A stretch of DNA of 64,000 bases from Symsagittifera roscoffensis (taxonomy: Eukaryota > Xenacoelomorpha > Acoela > Convolutidae), in assembly GCF_963678635.1 (NCBI RefSeq), contig NC_087063.1:27399649-27463648 (forward strand), written 5' to 3'. Below are positions 45,165 through 59,279 of the stretch, piece by piece. Both the position numbers and the translations under genes were made by a program. A model generated the notes under the pieces. That model did no database searches. It was not told where the DNA came from and saw only the letters and a program-made list of their open reading frames with translations. Positions within the stretch are counted from its first letter, which is position 1; each line of letters begins with the position of its first letter.

Positions 45165-48110
45165 CCAGATGAATTTGTTTTTGGACAGAGTTTAAAATAC
45201 AGAGAAAAATTTTAAAAAAGTTATATTTTTTTAACTCGATGGAAAAAAAGTCTAAACCGTTTCTAAAAATAAAAAATTTGATCAGGAATTTTTTTTCAGT
45301 GTTAAGGGAGTTATATCAACTTTGATGGCAAGAAATGTTCCATTGACATGATATGAGCTTTTGGTCAACTCGGGTGACATTTTGAAACTTTATACACTAA
45401 AAACATACAGTCAGGTTGATAGAAATCGTTTATTTTTTTTTTAAGGAAAATATGTTGTTCTAAATTTTTTTTTAAATTTTTTTTCAGGGAAAGATCTTAA
45501 CAACCCGCAACGACTTTGCGAGTTACTTTTCCACTAAGGTTGATTTTTCCATTTTAGAGTTGATCAAAAATCAATGGTTGAGAAGGTCTTTTGTTTGATT
45601 TCAAAATTTGCACATGCTGAACAGTCGGTCAAAAAAAAATCAAATTGTACAGCTGAACACAAAAATGAGATAAAAAGACAAAGGCAAGTTCAAATTACAG
45701 CTGAGCTCAAAATGCAAACAAATAATTGGTCAAAACAAGATATTGAAACTGTCAAAACAAAGTCAAATCTAAACGAACTTTTCATGGTGCTTTAAATGAG
45801 GCATTTGGTGGACTTTTCCGGGGAAAGTGACGTGTTTTTCTTTTTTTTCCCCGAATTTTAGCGAAAATTTTTCATCAAATTTTCTTTTGTCTCACAAGCA
45901 TTGGCCTGAACTCAAAAACTAGGAAATATTTATTTCACTTCTGATCATATTACTGATGCTTTGAAAATTGCCATTTTAGCTAACATGAGATCATTACTGC
46001 CCAATACTGTTCGGCTGAAAAAACAAATGGCAAAAAATTCAGATCAGAATGTTTTTCCAGATTGAATTCTGGCAACGTTGTGGTCTTTTCAAAACCTCAC
46101 TTGGAAAAAAATTTTGTTTTTTTCCGCATTTTGATGTTCGGCAAACTGAAAAGAAACTAAACTGATACTACTGGAACTGTAAAAAAAATAAACTTCTCCT
46201 TAACGTTTCAATTCACCTTATGAATCTTTCTTTTTCTATATAGACTTGTAAAATCACTCATACTCTTTTAGAGGACAATTGCAACAATTACTATTTCTCC
46301 TATTCCCCCGCCTCCTAGGGTAGTGAGATAAAAATTCTCAAAATGATATCAAAACTGCTTAAATAAACCAAAGTTCAATGTCTCATCGAAGATCCAAATA
46401 ACTGAGGGATAGTTCATAGTTCATTTCTCTCATCATTACTTTCAATCACTATTTCCTTGTCTTCATCTGTCTCCGTCTTATTCTCTTCATCGCTCACTCT
46501 CGTTGTGTCAGTTCTCGATGAAGTCACAGTCCTTCCTTCATGTAGTTTTGTGAATATTTCTTTGCTTGAGCTGGTCACAGAGCTTTCGGTCACAGACTTT
46601 TATTTGAAGTAGTCCGGATGAATATGTTTTTGGACAGAGTTTAAAATACAGAGCAAAGTTTGAAAAATTATTTTTTTTTTCATTTCGATGGAAAATAATT
46701 CATACACGTTTCTAAAAAGAAAAAACTTTTTCTCGATTTTTTTCATTGTTAAGGGAGTTATATCAGTTTTGATGGCAAGAAATGTTTCATTGATATGATA
46801 TCATTTTTTGGTCAACTCGGGTGACATTTTGAAACTTTATTCACTAAAAACATACAATCAAGTTGATAGTTCGCATAGGTTATTTTTTGAATATATGTTG
46901 TTCTCAGTTTTTACTAAAGTTATTTTTCAGGGGAAGACGTTTAACAACCTGTAATGGTTTTGCGAGTTACTTTTCCACTAAGATTGATTTTTCCTTTCCA
47001 GAGTTGATCAAAAATCAATGGTTGAGAAGTTCTTTTGTTTGATCTCAAAGTTTGCACATGCTGACCAGTCGGTCAAAATAAAAGACCGAACGCAAAGTCG
47101 AATCATACAGCTGAACACAAAAATGATATAAAAAGACGAAGGCAAATTCAAATTACAGCTGAGCTCAAAGGTCAAAACAAGATATTGAAACGGTCAAAAC
47201 AAAATCAAACATAAAGGATTTTTTCATGGTGCTTTAAATAAGCATTTGGTCGACGTTTCCGAGGAAAGTGATTATTTTTCTTTTTTTTTCTTTTTTTGTT
47301 AAGTTTTTTTTCTCGACTTTTAGCGAATATTTTTCTTCAAGTTTTCTTCTGTCTCAAAAGCATTGGCCTGAACTCGGAAACTAGGATTTATTGATTTCAC
47401 ATCTGATCATATTACTGTTGCTTTGAAAATTGCCATTTCAGCCAAAATGAGATCATTACTGCCCAATACTGTTCGGCTGAGAAAACAATTGGCAAAAAAT
47501 CCAGCTTAGAATTTTTTTCAGATTGATTTGTGGCAACGTTGTGGTCTTTTTAAAACCTCACTTGGAAAAAAGTCAGGTTATATATTTTTTCCGCATTTTT
47601 ATGTTCGGCAAACTGAAAAGAAAGAAAACTAGTACTACTGGAACTTGAAAAAAATTCTTCTCCGTAACGTTTCAATTGACCTTATGAATCTCTCTTTCTC
47701 TCTATAGACTTGTAAAATCACTCATACTCTTTTAGAGGACAAGTGCAACAATTAATTTTTATCACACAATCCCCCCGCCTCCTAGGGGAGTGACATAACA
47801 ATTCTCAAAATGATATCAAAACTGCTTCATTAAACCAAAATTCAATGTGTCATCGAACATCCAAATGACTGAGGGATATGATTTCATGCTTCATTTAATT
47901 GTAGTTCTCATCAAGTCAGCCTTACATCCTTGTATCCTCACTTTCAATTCTCTCAGTATTACTTTGAATCACTGTTTCCTTGTCTTCCTCTGTCTCTGTC
48001 TCACTGTCTTCGTCGCTCTCTCTCATTGTGTCAGATCTCGATGATGTCAAATTCCATTCTTCATGTATTTTCGTGATCATTTCTCTGCTTGAGCTGGTCA
48101 CAAAGCTTTC
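45165..48110. repeat. 1.45-kb tandem duplication over the left end of the LTR-element nest
   Basis: Two diverged head-to-tail copies (about 45165-46610 and 46610-48110) share TTTTTGGACAGAGTTTAAAA, AAGGGAGTTATATCA, GGTCAACTCGGGTGACATTT, ATCAATGGTTGAGAAG and, further right, an LTR-like block with ATCACTCATACTCTTTTAGA plus GCCTCCTAGGG. Each copy therefore contains flank, LTR and adjoining internal sequence, so the duplication happened after the element inserted. Confidence 0.85.
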
Positions 48111-51100
48111 GGTACAGTTGATTTGTTGTCTGCTTGCGTTTTCTTTGTTCTTCCTCTCATCCTTGCTGCTGTCACTTAAATGTTCGCCCACTGATTGGTC
48201 TGATAGTTTTTTATTCGTATTCTGGGTTCATCTCCTCTTTTTTGTAGGCTCTGGTTGGCTCTATCATCCTCACTATAAATGTCCAGGCATGATTTGTTGT
48301 GTATTATACGGATCCTTACATCATGAGGTCTAGCAGCGCGTCTCTTTAATGGCTTTAGTCAAGCAGAGGGCGAGATGATTTTTTGAGTGGACAAACAAAA
48401 TGTCGATTCCTTCATAGTAGCCTAATGATCCTACGTGAGCTACATCTCTTCTGCTGGGCTTGCTTTTTGATGCTTTGTTTCTGATAGACCGATGTTATGA
48501 AATACGCTTTCCAAAATACGATCTCATCCTTCGCGCATCTCGTGGCACGAAATTTTGCTTCGCATATATCATTTTTTGCTCTGATTATTGTCTTTCTTTA
48601 ACAACAGAATGCCGCTATTGACGCTGAATTCTTCTGATTAATCATTCATAGTTGCCCCGTTGTTGCTCTTTTTGTGTAGCTGATTGGTGTAGATCTCCAT
48701 CTCTAAGGACCCTGTCATCATACTCTGTTGTTGAGTCCTGGATTTTTAAGTTTTCGGATTCAGGTTTAGCTTCCGTACATTTTAAATATGTGGTATGGTG
48801 TTTAGTGATGATAAACAATCCTTTAGCCTCTTTGCTAGGTGTGGTCTCGATAGCGTCGTTGCCCACTGCATATGTCCTTTCAGACTTCCTACTAGCGTCA
48901 TTTGCGCTGATGTTATGTCGTTCTCGTCGTTGCATGTGATTCCTTGGATTTTGTTGATTTCTCCTGTTTTGCCTTTAATTAGTATGGACATGATCCTTCT
49001 GTAGTGCCTGCTCCTTTTGGCTGTTTCAGTGTTAGTCTTCATTCCCAGAAATTCAAAAGTCGACTTCTTCACGGCTGACTCCCTGTAGTGCTCTCTTTAC
49101 TTTGGCGTAGAATTCATCAGTGGCTGTGAAAACCATGTAGCAATATTTTTGCTACTGTATTGTTGGTCAGTTGCGCAAAACAAGCAGTGACTTATGCTGC
49201 TTTCGTTCATGCCTACTTGGTCGAGTTTTCTAAAAATGATTGTATCCCAGTCTACCGCTGCATCGGCCAGCTCAAATGCAACCACCTTCAATTTCCAAAA
49301 TGTCGCAATGGATGTCCCTGCCTCACTTCGTGGCGGAAATATGGACTGGTCGACGAATGCCGTCCAGTTGCAGAAAGGCTTTGCTGGCATTGACAGAAAA
49401 GTGTATCCGCCCCTCTGCATTTGCGGACCGTGTGTCTGTCATTGATTCTTTCGTTTGCTGGCACCTCCTTAATTAGTCCATCCTTGTAGTTCTTCCTGTC
49501 TTGCAGTTTCAACTGTTTTTCAAATTTTCCTTTGAGGTTATTTCAGTGACTGCAATTAGATTAGGTTTTTCGGAAGAAATTGGTTCTCCATATCTGGTAA
49601 GTCTCGCATTTTTTTGGGTTTCTGGTTGGTGGTGTATTGTTGTTTCTCCTGTCTTACTTGATCTTCTTCACTTCGTTGAAGTTGTAACCTCCGTATTGAA
49701 TCGCTTCATCACCAGCTCTCAATTTTTCGTTTGATCTGTATACCAAGCCGCCTGTGTACGGGCTGGGCTCACCACATATACCTTCGGCCTTGCTTCTCTC
49801 GTTTGTTGTTGGGCATCTTGGTTTATTTTCCTGCCAGTCAAAATTCTTGGTGTTTTCTTCCTCACTACTATCAGAACCCATTCATTTTCTATTTTTTTCA
49901 TCTCGGATCGAAAGGCTGTCCAATTCCTGATCTGGGATTGTCTTGTGGGACTTCTTTGCTGTTCTTGCTAGATCATGTCTGGTTTTCTGCTGTTTCATTT
50001 TTCCTTTGTAGTCTTTTTCTGTCCTATCTTTCGCCCCTTTTCTGTCGCTTGCTCGAGAGACCGCTCCGTCTTTTGCACTTTTCTTTTTTGGTTGAAAGGC
50101 TAAACGACTGTTCATTTCCGAAATGGCTTCATTTTCGGGTATGGAAGATTTGGTGTGATTACTGTGAATTGTGAATTGTGTTGAGATTCAGACCTAGAGC
50201 AACTAGGATTAAGAGCTGGATTTAGAGAGTGAGATAGAATCTGAGGTTTGAACTGAGGATTGAGAAGAGGTAGTGATTGTTGAAGAATGAAGTCAAAGAA
50301 AAGAATATAAACGACATGACAAACTAAGTATCACAAAAGTACCAATTAATTAATTACAGACTAATTAATTAAATTGAGATCACTAGTTGAGCTTGTCTGA
50401 GTTTAATCAATTTTGATTATGATTCAATTAACCTGTCTGACCTTGAGATGGTCTGACCTCTACACCCCCCCCCCCCCCCTCAGGCTGAATTGGCTTTGTC
50501 CAATGTCAGGCTGCAACACACCAATGTTCGACGATGCTTTTCCACCTTAGCTTCGCTTAGGACTTATGTCAACAAGTCTGCATCCTTGATTTCAGTAGGG
50601 AAATATTGGAGTTCAACTGTCTCATTTTCTGCTCGTTCTCGAACAAAGTGGTATTTCACATCGATGTGTTTCGTTCGCTTCTGCATCACAGGATTGTTGC
50701 ACAACTTGATACCTCTCTTGTTTTCCTCCTTGGTGATAAGTTGGTCCGTCAATAACTACGCCCATCTCATGGAGAAGTGATCGCAGATATGGAGCCTCTT
50801 GAACCGCTGCTGCCATTGCTTGGTACTCAGCCTCACTGGTTGATATGGCTGCAGTTGGTTGCTTCTTGTTGCTCCAACTAACTGCTGCCCCTGCCTTCTG
50901 CAAATGAAAGCTGTAGCCAGTAGTTGACTTTATATCATCCAAATCTCCAGCCCAGTTAGCATCTGCGGATCCATAGAGTTTTACATCACCAGCTTTCTTA
51001 GTGTATCACAGCTCCAGATCTTTGCTACCCTTCAGGTAACAAAGAATCCTCTTGGCAGCCACCCAGTACACCCTTCCAGGATTTTCCAGGAAAGGAGAGT

Positions 51101-54100
51101 GTTGCGTCACAGTAGCTAGGATATCAGACCTTATTTGCTTAGCTATGTACAATAATGAGCCCACAGTGCCTCTGTATTCCTCAGCCTTCATGGATACTGC
51201 CTCTGCTGACCCAGCTTCAGGGCAGCCCTTCATCGACAATTGTGCGCAGATGTCCGCTGGTGTGCCCACTGGTTTGCATTCAGCAGGGCCAAAACGCTCC
51301 AAGCAGTCGTGGGCGTAACGAGATTGATTTACAGGTACCGTCCCAGCTGATTGCTTGACCTGCATTCCCAGGAACTAGGACAATGCGAATCTGTCATCCA
51401 TCTCGAATCGTTCGGAGAAACGGCTCCTCAGCTTGTCAACTTCGTCTTGACATCTGCACCCAATGATAATGTCATCTACCCAAATCAGCACAAAAATCAT
51501 TGCATCGTTTTTTACCCTCATAATGAACAAACAGAAGTCGTTGCTGCTTCTAGCGAAACTTTCATCAAGTATGAAAGTGCTCAGCATCTGATACCAGTCT
51601 CTTCCTGCCTGCCGCAGCCCGTAGAGACTTAATGGTAGCAAGCACACTTGGCTGTCAGTCACTGTTGCTGAACCCCTTTGGCTGCTCCATGTACACTGTC
51701 TCTGCTAGAGGAGAATTGAGGAAGGCGTACTTAACATCCATCTGATGAAGTACAAGATCATCTTGTGCCCGCAGAGCCAGCAGTTTCCTCTTTGTTTCGG
51801 GTTTACAGGTTGGAGCAAACGTCTCATTAAAGTCAAGTCATTCCACTTTCATGAAGCCTTTCACTACATATCGGGCTTTGAACCGCTCCACTTGTCTCAT
51901 CACATCTCTCTTTACAGCAAGAACCTATCATTCAGGGATAACTTTTTGAGATTTTGGTCTATCAACAAGTGTTCATGTTCGCATGGCTTCTTGAGACTTC
52001 ACCTCTGGAGCCATTGCTGCCAGCCACTGCTCTTTTTCGGGTCCAGACACTGCTTCTGAATAGCCCATTGGCTCTTGGTTTCCAGTCACTGAAGCATCCG
52101 TATCGGGCAGTCCGTATCCAAAGGGTGGGTTCCTTGTTCTAACGGACCTCTGCACTGGATTATCAGTAGAGTGTGAATCTACTGCTTCCTCCTCGACCTG
52201 ATTTGCTTCAGTGGCCCCCACTGAATCAGCACTATCACCCTCAGTTAGCGCGCTTCGTGCTTCGCTGGTTATCGTCGTGCTTGGTTGCTCAATATCGTTG
52301 CACCCCTCGATTGATAGCTCCAGGGTATGTAATGGCTCACTGGCAACCATGAAGTCATTTGGAATGATGTTCTCATTGAATGTCACGCTTCTTGCTCTCA
52401 CCACTCGTCTTGTTTCTAGTTCCTTCAGCAGGTAGGCTTTGCTCTCCTCGTTGTAGCCGATGAATTTGCTTTTCTTGCCCTTTGGATCCAGTTTCCGTCT
52501 GTTGCCTCGATCCAGATAGTACGCCTGGCAACCGAACACACACAAATAGCTCAATTTTGATGGTTGCCCATAGTGCATCTCTGTCGGTGAAAGGCGCTTC
52601 TCGTTGCTAGACGTGGGACACAAGTTGCAAACCCTCACAGCTGTTGACATTGCTCGCAACCAGAACATCTTCGGTAGCTTTGCTTCGGCCAGCAGACATA
52701 GAGTCATCCCGCTGATCACTCTGTTGTAGCGCTCTGCTACACCATTATGTTGGGGAGTATTGGGCACAGTGAACTCTTGCTTCTACTGGATTTCTCTACA
52801 AAATCTCCTTAATGCATTTGACGAATACTCACCTCGATTGTCAGTTCGCAGGAACTTCGGTGCTCCATAATCAGCGACAAACTCCTGGAACTTCAATAGA
52901 GCATCACTCTTCTTCACCCGGTACTTGACCACAGCCAGCCGACTGAAGTCGTCGATGAAGCTCAAGGCGTAGCGTGCACCATGCATTCTCTGTACTTCAA
53001 ATAATCCCTGAGTGTCACTGAAGACCCGTTGCCCCACTGCCGATGCTCTGCTAGGGTCTACTTAGACACTGTTATTTCAAGCATCTTAGAAGCTGTACAC
53101 ACTTTACAGAACTCTAGCTCGACCACATTGACAAATGATGAAATATCCTGCTGGTTGAGGTGCCCCAGTTGTCGGTGCCCCAACATTGCATCACTGGTAT
53201 CATTCCTTGTTTTCGTCACTAGGGTCATCGGGTTTCTGTTAAACTTGCACTCAAGGAAGAAAAACTTGCCGCGCTGCTTCACAGGTAGCTGTCCCCATCT
53301 GGTGCCAGTAGATGTGACGCATCTGCGGCGAAACTGAAGCTTGAGCATCTAGCCACAGCTTAGCTCACACTCATCAAGTTCACACTATAGCTCGGTACAA
53401 ACAGCACATTGTGAAAAGTGTAGCTCCTCACAGCATCATGATCTCCACTTCAACTGATACTTTACCCTCAACCCTTGACAGCGTGCCATTGAGGTTGCCA
53501 CAGTTGTCCCTTCGTTCCAGCTCTCAAAGCTCGAAAAGATAGCCCTGTCGCGCACCACATGATCAGTGCATCCCGTATCCACAATGAGGTCGCCTCATTT
53601 CAGCGCAACAACTGAAGAACCCTGTCCTCCCCTGCTTGCACTCCCTTGCAAAATGTCCAGGTTGCCCACACTTGAAGCACCCTTGCTTCTTGGCTCCTGG
53701 CCCAATTGCTTCGTTTGATCCACTGCCTCGAGCACTGGATTGTCCGCTGTCACTTTCGGATTTGCAGTACCTCGCCATATAACCCTTCTGACCGCACACA
53801 TAGCAGCAACTACTTGACACTCCTTTCTTCTTCCTCACAGCTTGCACGGCTATTCGACCATGTCATATCCTCTCTCCTTATAGATCTTTCCTCGATTCAT
53901 CGAGCTCTGGAAACGTCTTGGCTGGTTGAAAGCTCTCTTGCACAACAAAATGCTCGTAGCTGTCAGGCAGCGCATTGATCACCAAAAAATGAACAGTGGG
54001 TCCGTGATTATGTGTTTCTCCAGCTTCGCTCAACCGTGTCATCAGCTCTTGACTGCGAACAAAGTAGTCGTCCAGATCCTCCTCTAATCCTAGGCGCAGC

Positions 54101-57100
54101 TTCGCAAGCTGACCTACTAGACTGACCACCGCCGGCCACTCTGCACTGCAAAACTTCCTGCGTTTCGATTGTCTTTCCTCTGCTGGATCAACACTGCTCG
54201 CTCTTGCATTTTGGTAACATAGGCTGCCTGCTGATCAGCATTCGGACTCTCGGGGAGAGTAGGTTCAGCCTCTGGCAGATCATCATTGCCCACCACTGTC
54301 CTGAACAGGGCCTTGGTGTGCATCAGCGCCACAAACTTCGTCGACAAAGCAGGAAAAGTTTCAGAGTACCCACGAAAAGCATCCAGTTTGAAGTCCATCA
54401 TTGCTTGAGGCTGCTAGCTAAAAGCTAAAAAAAAAATCTGACAGAAAAATAATACAAGAAAAAAATCAGAATCTGGGCCCATAACCTGTTAAGGTTCAGA
54501 GTCAGAGCAACTAGGGTTAAGAGCTGGGGTTAGAAACTGAGAAAGAATCTGAGATTTGAACAGAGGATTGAGAAGAGGCAGTGATTGTTGAAGATTGAAT
54601 TGAAAGAGGTGAGTAAAAATAAAATGACAAATTAAGTGTCACAAAAGTACCAGTTAATTATTTACAGACTAATTAAATAACGACAAAAAATTCTTTCAAT
54701 ATCGCACAATCACTCTTTGTTTCTGCTAACTGTTCAATTGATTCGATTGTAAATACTCGGACACTGGTTTCTTGTTGTATTTTGTTCTGTTTCGACAGTG
54801 TTCGTTCCAACTGACCTCATAAGTTCTGTCATTCTTATCATCTCGAGAAGTTTCGCTCTAATGTAATGCACTGTTCTGTCTCGGTTTTGTGATGGATGTT
54901 AGATGAGGTTATCGGGTCTGTTTGTACTCAATTCTGTGCATATGTGATTGTGGTATAATGTGCATGAAAAATTCTTTTTCCATGTTTAATAAGGACGTTT
55001 GCACAATTGCATATCACTAATTTTCCAGGGAATAACCATATGTTCTTTTCAAATTTTTCTATTTTACCTTACTACATCACCTGGCTTATACTTACCGAAA
55101 GTTAATTTTTTGATACTTTTTTCCGAGTTTTTCTCCTTTTCAGCTTAAACAAATGTTTCCCTAACTTCTGTAATTTTGTTGAGATGTATTTTTAGGTCAT
55201 GAAAGTCGTGAGTTCTTGCGTTATCTACACACTTTGAAAAATCCTCTTGCTTCATTGTGTTGATCGCAGGGTACAATCCGTAAATTCTATGGAAAGGTGA
55301 TACACAATTTGCGTCAAGCAGCATATTATTTGCCATAGTAGCATATGCTAACAGAATGACGTTGTTTTCAACCACAGTTTGGTCATTTTAAATTTTGCCC
55401 TTGTGTGCCCTTGTATCTCTCTAGTACCCCTTTTGAAAAAGATGCATAACCTGCTGTGGTGTTTCTTATGCATCCCAAACTTGAATTCATTAAAAACAGA
55501 AGATCATTGATAATTTCTCCCCCCAAATTGTGTAGGGCACCGTAAACTCAATTCTTCCCCAAACCGTAAGGGAATTCAAATTTATGAAGTTCATAATGTC
55601 TTTTGGTTTGTTTGATGGAACAAAAGTGGCTACGCTCAGTCTCAATAATTCACCCTTCATATGTGAAATAATGATTTTTAAAATCATGTTTGGGGTCGTT
55701 TCACTCAGTCAGATCAATTGCTACGCTTCGATTAAATTAGTTTTTTTTTGAATCCTGAATTTGTTTGCCTTGCTGACTCTATTATGTTTCGCACATTCAC
55801 TTCAATTTTTTTCGTTTGATCCCGATAAATTCTCTTTAACTAAAGAGTTGTCGAGAAAAATTTCTACTTTCCCATCGAATTCGTGTCCCAGTCAATTTTT
55901 ACTTCTGAAGGCCGGTGACCTTTTTCTTTTTTCGAGATTGAGAAGAAATTGTTTTTGTTTTGAAAATTTTTTGTTGAAAGTCTATTACTGAGTCCATTTT
56001 CTTTAAGGCTTGAATGCCAAATAGGCATGGAATGTCATCATCTTTGACATATATCTTGAGTGCCAAAAAATTTTTGCATTCAGTTACGGGTAAAAGCATT
56101 AGGCATGTTGCTCTGGTAGGATCATCTCTTCCGAATTGGAAAGTTTCGTCACTAACATGTTTTCTCTTTGTTCTTGATGAATAAGATTAAGCGACTTTTA
56201 AATTTTGTCAAGACGCTGTTTAGATATTACTGTCTTTGCTGCCCCTGGGTCAATTATAAATTTTAGACATCTGATCTGCTGTCGTACCACTCATTTTTTT
56301 TAATATTTTCTCCTGAAAAATTGGTTTCATTCAAGTACCAACAGGGTGATATGTCTGGTTCTTGTACTTTCTCTTGTTTTTCTGGAGTGTTGTTCTCAGT
56401 CAAGGTTTTTTGGTAATTCTTCTCTTCTGTGCACTGTTCATTTTCTTCCGAGTTGTAATTAGTCTGTTGATTTTTGCTTCCGAATGTGTTGTATTATCAG
56501 TCAGTCGTGTATCTGCCGTTATAGTGGTTGCTGTTAGGCCATTGTCTAACTCTCAAATATCCTCGCTATTGTTTAAGTTCTCTGCCGTCTTTGGCAAAGT
56601 GTCCTTGTATTCCACAATTGTAACCTTGAAGTGTATTTCTGTTGATTCTCTCCCTTGAACTTCCATCTCCTCATCTTCTATTAGATCCACGAATGTACAT
56701 GAAATCGTCTGGTATCTAGTCGCTGGAGAGTTCGAATTTTCTCATCGTGTGTTCTAGGACGGTACGGTCATTTTGATCATCTCCGGAACTAGTTTTGGTG
56801 ACACTTTCTATGATCATCTTTGTACCTTCATCAAGATTGGAACATGCCAAGAGTGCGACACAGTATATGACATTCGGAATCACCGTTTTCAGTTCATCCA
56901 TTTCTTTTTCGTTTTTCTGTATATTTATGATGTATTGATTCCAACCATTGTTTTATCGTTTTTCACATCCACTCAACGGCACTTGCTTGTTCTTACTTCA
57001 TTAACAAAGTTTTTTAACAACGGTATTTGTTTGTCCTTCCTTTTGTTCACTCTTCGTATACTGATTATTGAGGCATATTGCGGTTGCAGTTCTTCCAATG

Positions 57101-57755
57101 TTTCGTTTAGTTGAGTTAAACTTTCAAGTTGTGTTGTCATCTTTTCCATCTGTGTCTCTGATATTTCATTTTGTCTTCTTTGTTTCTGGCTTCCTGATTC
57201 ACTGTGCTCTTACTATCTCTCTTTGGTTCTGGTGTTGATCGCAAAGGTGTTTTTTCTTTATATATTCAAACAAAAAAGGAGTTTTCATTTTATAAGTAGA
57301 TAAAATCGCAAGCCTAATTTATTCAGATGAAACTTTGTCCGTGCTTTTTCACAATTATGTGGATAGTTCTTACAACCTTTTGTAAACTTTTCGAAATCAA
57401 TGAAAATAAATTCCTTCAATATCTCACAATTACTTTTTGCTTCTCTTATCTGCTCAACTTGTTTCGATTTTTTAAAACTCGTTAATGACTAGAGGTTCGT
57501 CTTTTAGGTTCATGCTTCTTTTTCTTTGGTTAGTTGTCTTCGCTATTAAGACACAAACTACCTCCTGCTACCATGATAGGGCGGGTCGACAACCTTAAAA
57601 GAAACTAAACTGATACTGTTGGAATTATAAATAAAAGTCCATTTCTCCGTAACGTTTGATTTCACGTTATGATTCTCTGGTTTTGTCTTTAGACTTGTGA
57701 AAGTCACTCACACTCTTTTAGAGGTCAGAGTCAACAAACAACATTTCTCACACAT
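47598..57755 (-). mobile_element. LTR retrotransposon (probably Ty3/Gypsy), fossil, interrupted by a Copia element
   Basis: LTR-like ends of about 165 to 170 bases lie at 47598-47769 and 57592-57755, with a third copy near 46153-46310 from the local duplication. All share TTAACG/CGTAACGTTT, AGACTTGTRAAA and CACTCTTTTAGAGG. A purine tract on the minus strand (GGCGGGGGGA) borders the left LTR, as expected for a 3' LTR. Reading the minus strand from the right: Gag-like region (about 57.1-56.4 kb), aspartic protease start (FIIDPGAAKTVIS near 56.25 kb), integrase C-terminal-like sequence (55.4-55.1 kb), then, beyond the inserted Copia, a K/E/S-rich region (50.1-47.9 kb) with no known domain. Broken, many breaks, old. 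Confidence 0.65.
50179..54685 (-). mobile_element. Copia (Ty1/Copia) LTR retrotransposon, fossil, nested in the LTR element
   Basis: LTR copies lie at about 50179-50465 and 54487-54682 (both open TGTTRAGG/A and share GAGGATTGAGAAGAGG and ATCACAAAAGTACC). Over the first ~98 comparable bases I count about 12 differences. Inside the right LTR the minus strand reads GGTTATGGGCCCAG, a primer-site-like motif, and a long C-run (minus strand G-run) borders the left LTR as polypurine tract. Parts on the minus strand from the right: Gag (54.4-53.9 kb), two CCHC knuckles (53.8-53.6 kb, CFKCGQPGHFAREC), integrase (53.3-52.0 kb, NTPQHNGVAERYNR), reverse transcriptase (51.9-51.4 kb, YGLRQAGRDWYQ) and RNase H (51.3-50.6 kb, STSEAEYQAMA). 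Broken, with roughly eight to ten breaks; moderately old. Confidence 0.93.
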
Positions 57756-59270
57756 TTTTTTAGCTCAAGTTTCAAGCTATTTCATTTCATAGAAGAAGTC
57801 GAAGCGCAATGGAAACTTTTGTGCTTTTGAACTGAGAGAGGATCCTTGTTCAGTTTTGCTCTGATGCACCTCAAAAATAATAAACATGACAGTTTTGCAT
57901 GTATCTTGGCAAATTACCGTTTGTTTTAACTGCCATTTGAGGTATCTGCAGTAGTGTTTTTTATTTATCAACTTGATTTAGGGGGGGGGGGGGGAGAAAA
58001 TACAATTTATATCGCGAAAGATGATTAAAAATACGTTAGTTTAGATTTGTAACAGCACGCAATCCCACACAAAAATTGTGGCAACCAACTTTATGTGTGC
58101 CGTTGTTGGGGGAGGGGGTGGGGGGTCGAGGAGACTGTACGGTTGATCCTCATCTTCTACTTCTATAACCGGTACTTGGTCCTACTGGTTGTTATTAATA
58201 TTTCACTTTTTTCACCGCATAGTTGGAAATCAGTCTCGCTCCAATTTTTTAGATGACATGCAACTGTAGTTAAATTCTGAAGTTTTTTCTTGGTGCTCAA
58301 AATTTTTTTTAGGCGAAGTAAAAGGTAAAAAGTTAGATCTGGAAGCTATTTTACGAGTTCAGGACCGCGCCACAAATGTCCTTACATCTAGTCGTAATTA
58401 AACATAAACACGATAAATGGAAAAATCTTTGAAAATTCTTAACTTTTTCCTGTTTTTTAAACTTAAATACTTACCCCACACGCAATATCAAGTACAAAAT
58501 GCCATATATATCTAGCTGGGCCCAAAAATGGCCTCTAATAATTTTGAATAATTTGAATTCTTTCACACGCTACTCGTTGACAGAAAACTGCCTCTTAGCA
58601 TGTAGTTCTTATTCCATTTGTCCGAAATTTGTGAAACCCCCAAAACGTATCAGAAGTGAAACATTTAGCATCCACACTGTTTAAACTTAAAAAAGTGAAA
58701 AAACGTTAATTAAGAAAACAAAGCTGGTCTGAATAAAAAACCACCTCAAGCCTACAGATTCCGTCATTTATTCGAATATCGGAATAAAAAACACGAAGAC
58801 AAAAGTTTTTTTGATTTAGAACAATGGTTTCGAAATTGAAAAGTAGCAAACAAAATTTAATTCATCATTGAAAACAACCCATGGAAAAAGAACAATGCTT
58901 GAAATCTTCCGTTTTCTACTTCAAAGTTGCCGTTTCTTAATTGCCCTCATTCCTTGTTTCAATATAGCTCAATTGTAAGGTTTTTCAATAGAATAAAAGG
59001 AAGTTACATGAGTTTTTAACTAACAACTTTTTCTTCAGCCTTTTTCTTCATCCGTCCTACTGAAGAAAACGGCTGTTCAAAAATCATCCCTCAACAAACA
59101 AAACAAAAAGAAAAATTGGATTATTTTTTTAGAAAGGATCCGTTATTTTTTTCCGTTATTCTAATTTGTCTACTTTTCATTTCTCAATCACGAATAATTT
59201 TGAAAAATTTGACAAATAAGGAATTTTGGTCAAATTAGTTGAAACATGCAAAATGTGATGACAAAGGAAT
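57756..59270. other. AT-rich stretch with G-runs, no gene
   Basis: A long G-run lies near 57980 and a GGGGGAGGGGGTGGGGGG tract near 58108-58125. No coding or RNA gene is recognised. Confidence 0.5.
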
Positions 59271-59279
59271 AAAGATACA

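Noticed and set aside
47922-50174. Plus-strand open frames in this stretch
   Set aside because: They are antisense to the minus-strand LTR element and have no domain of their own.
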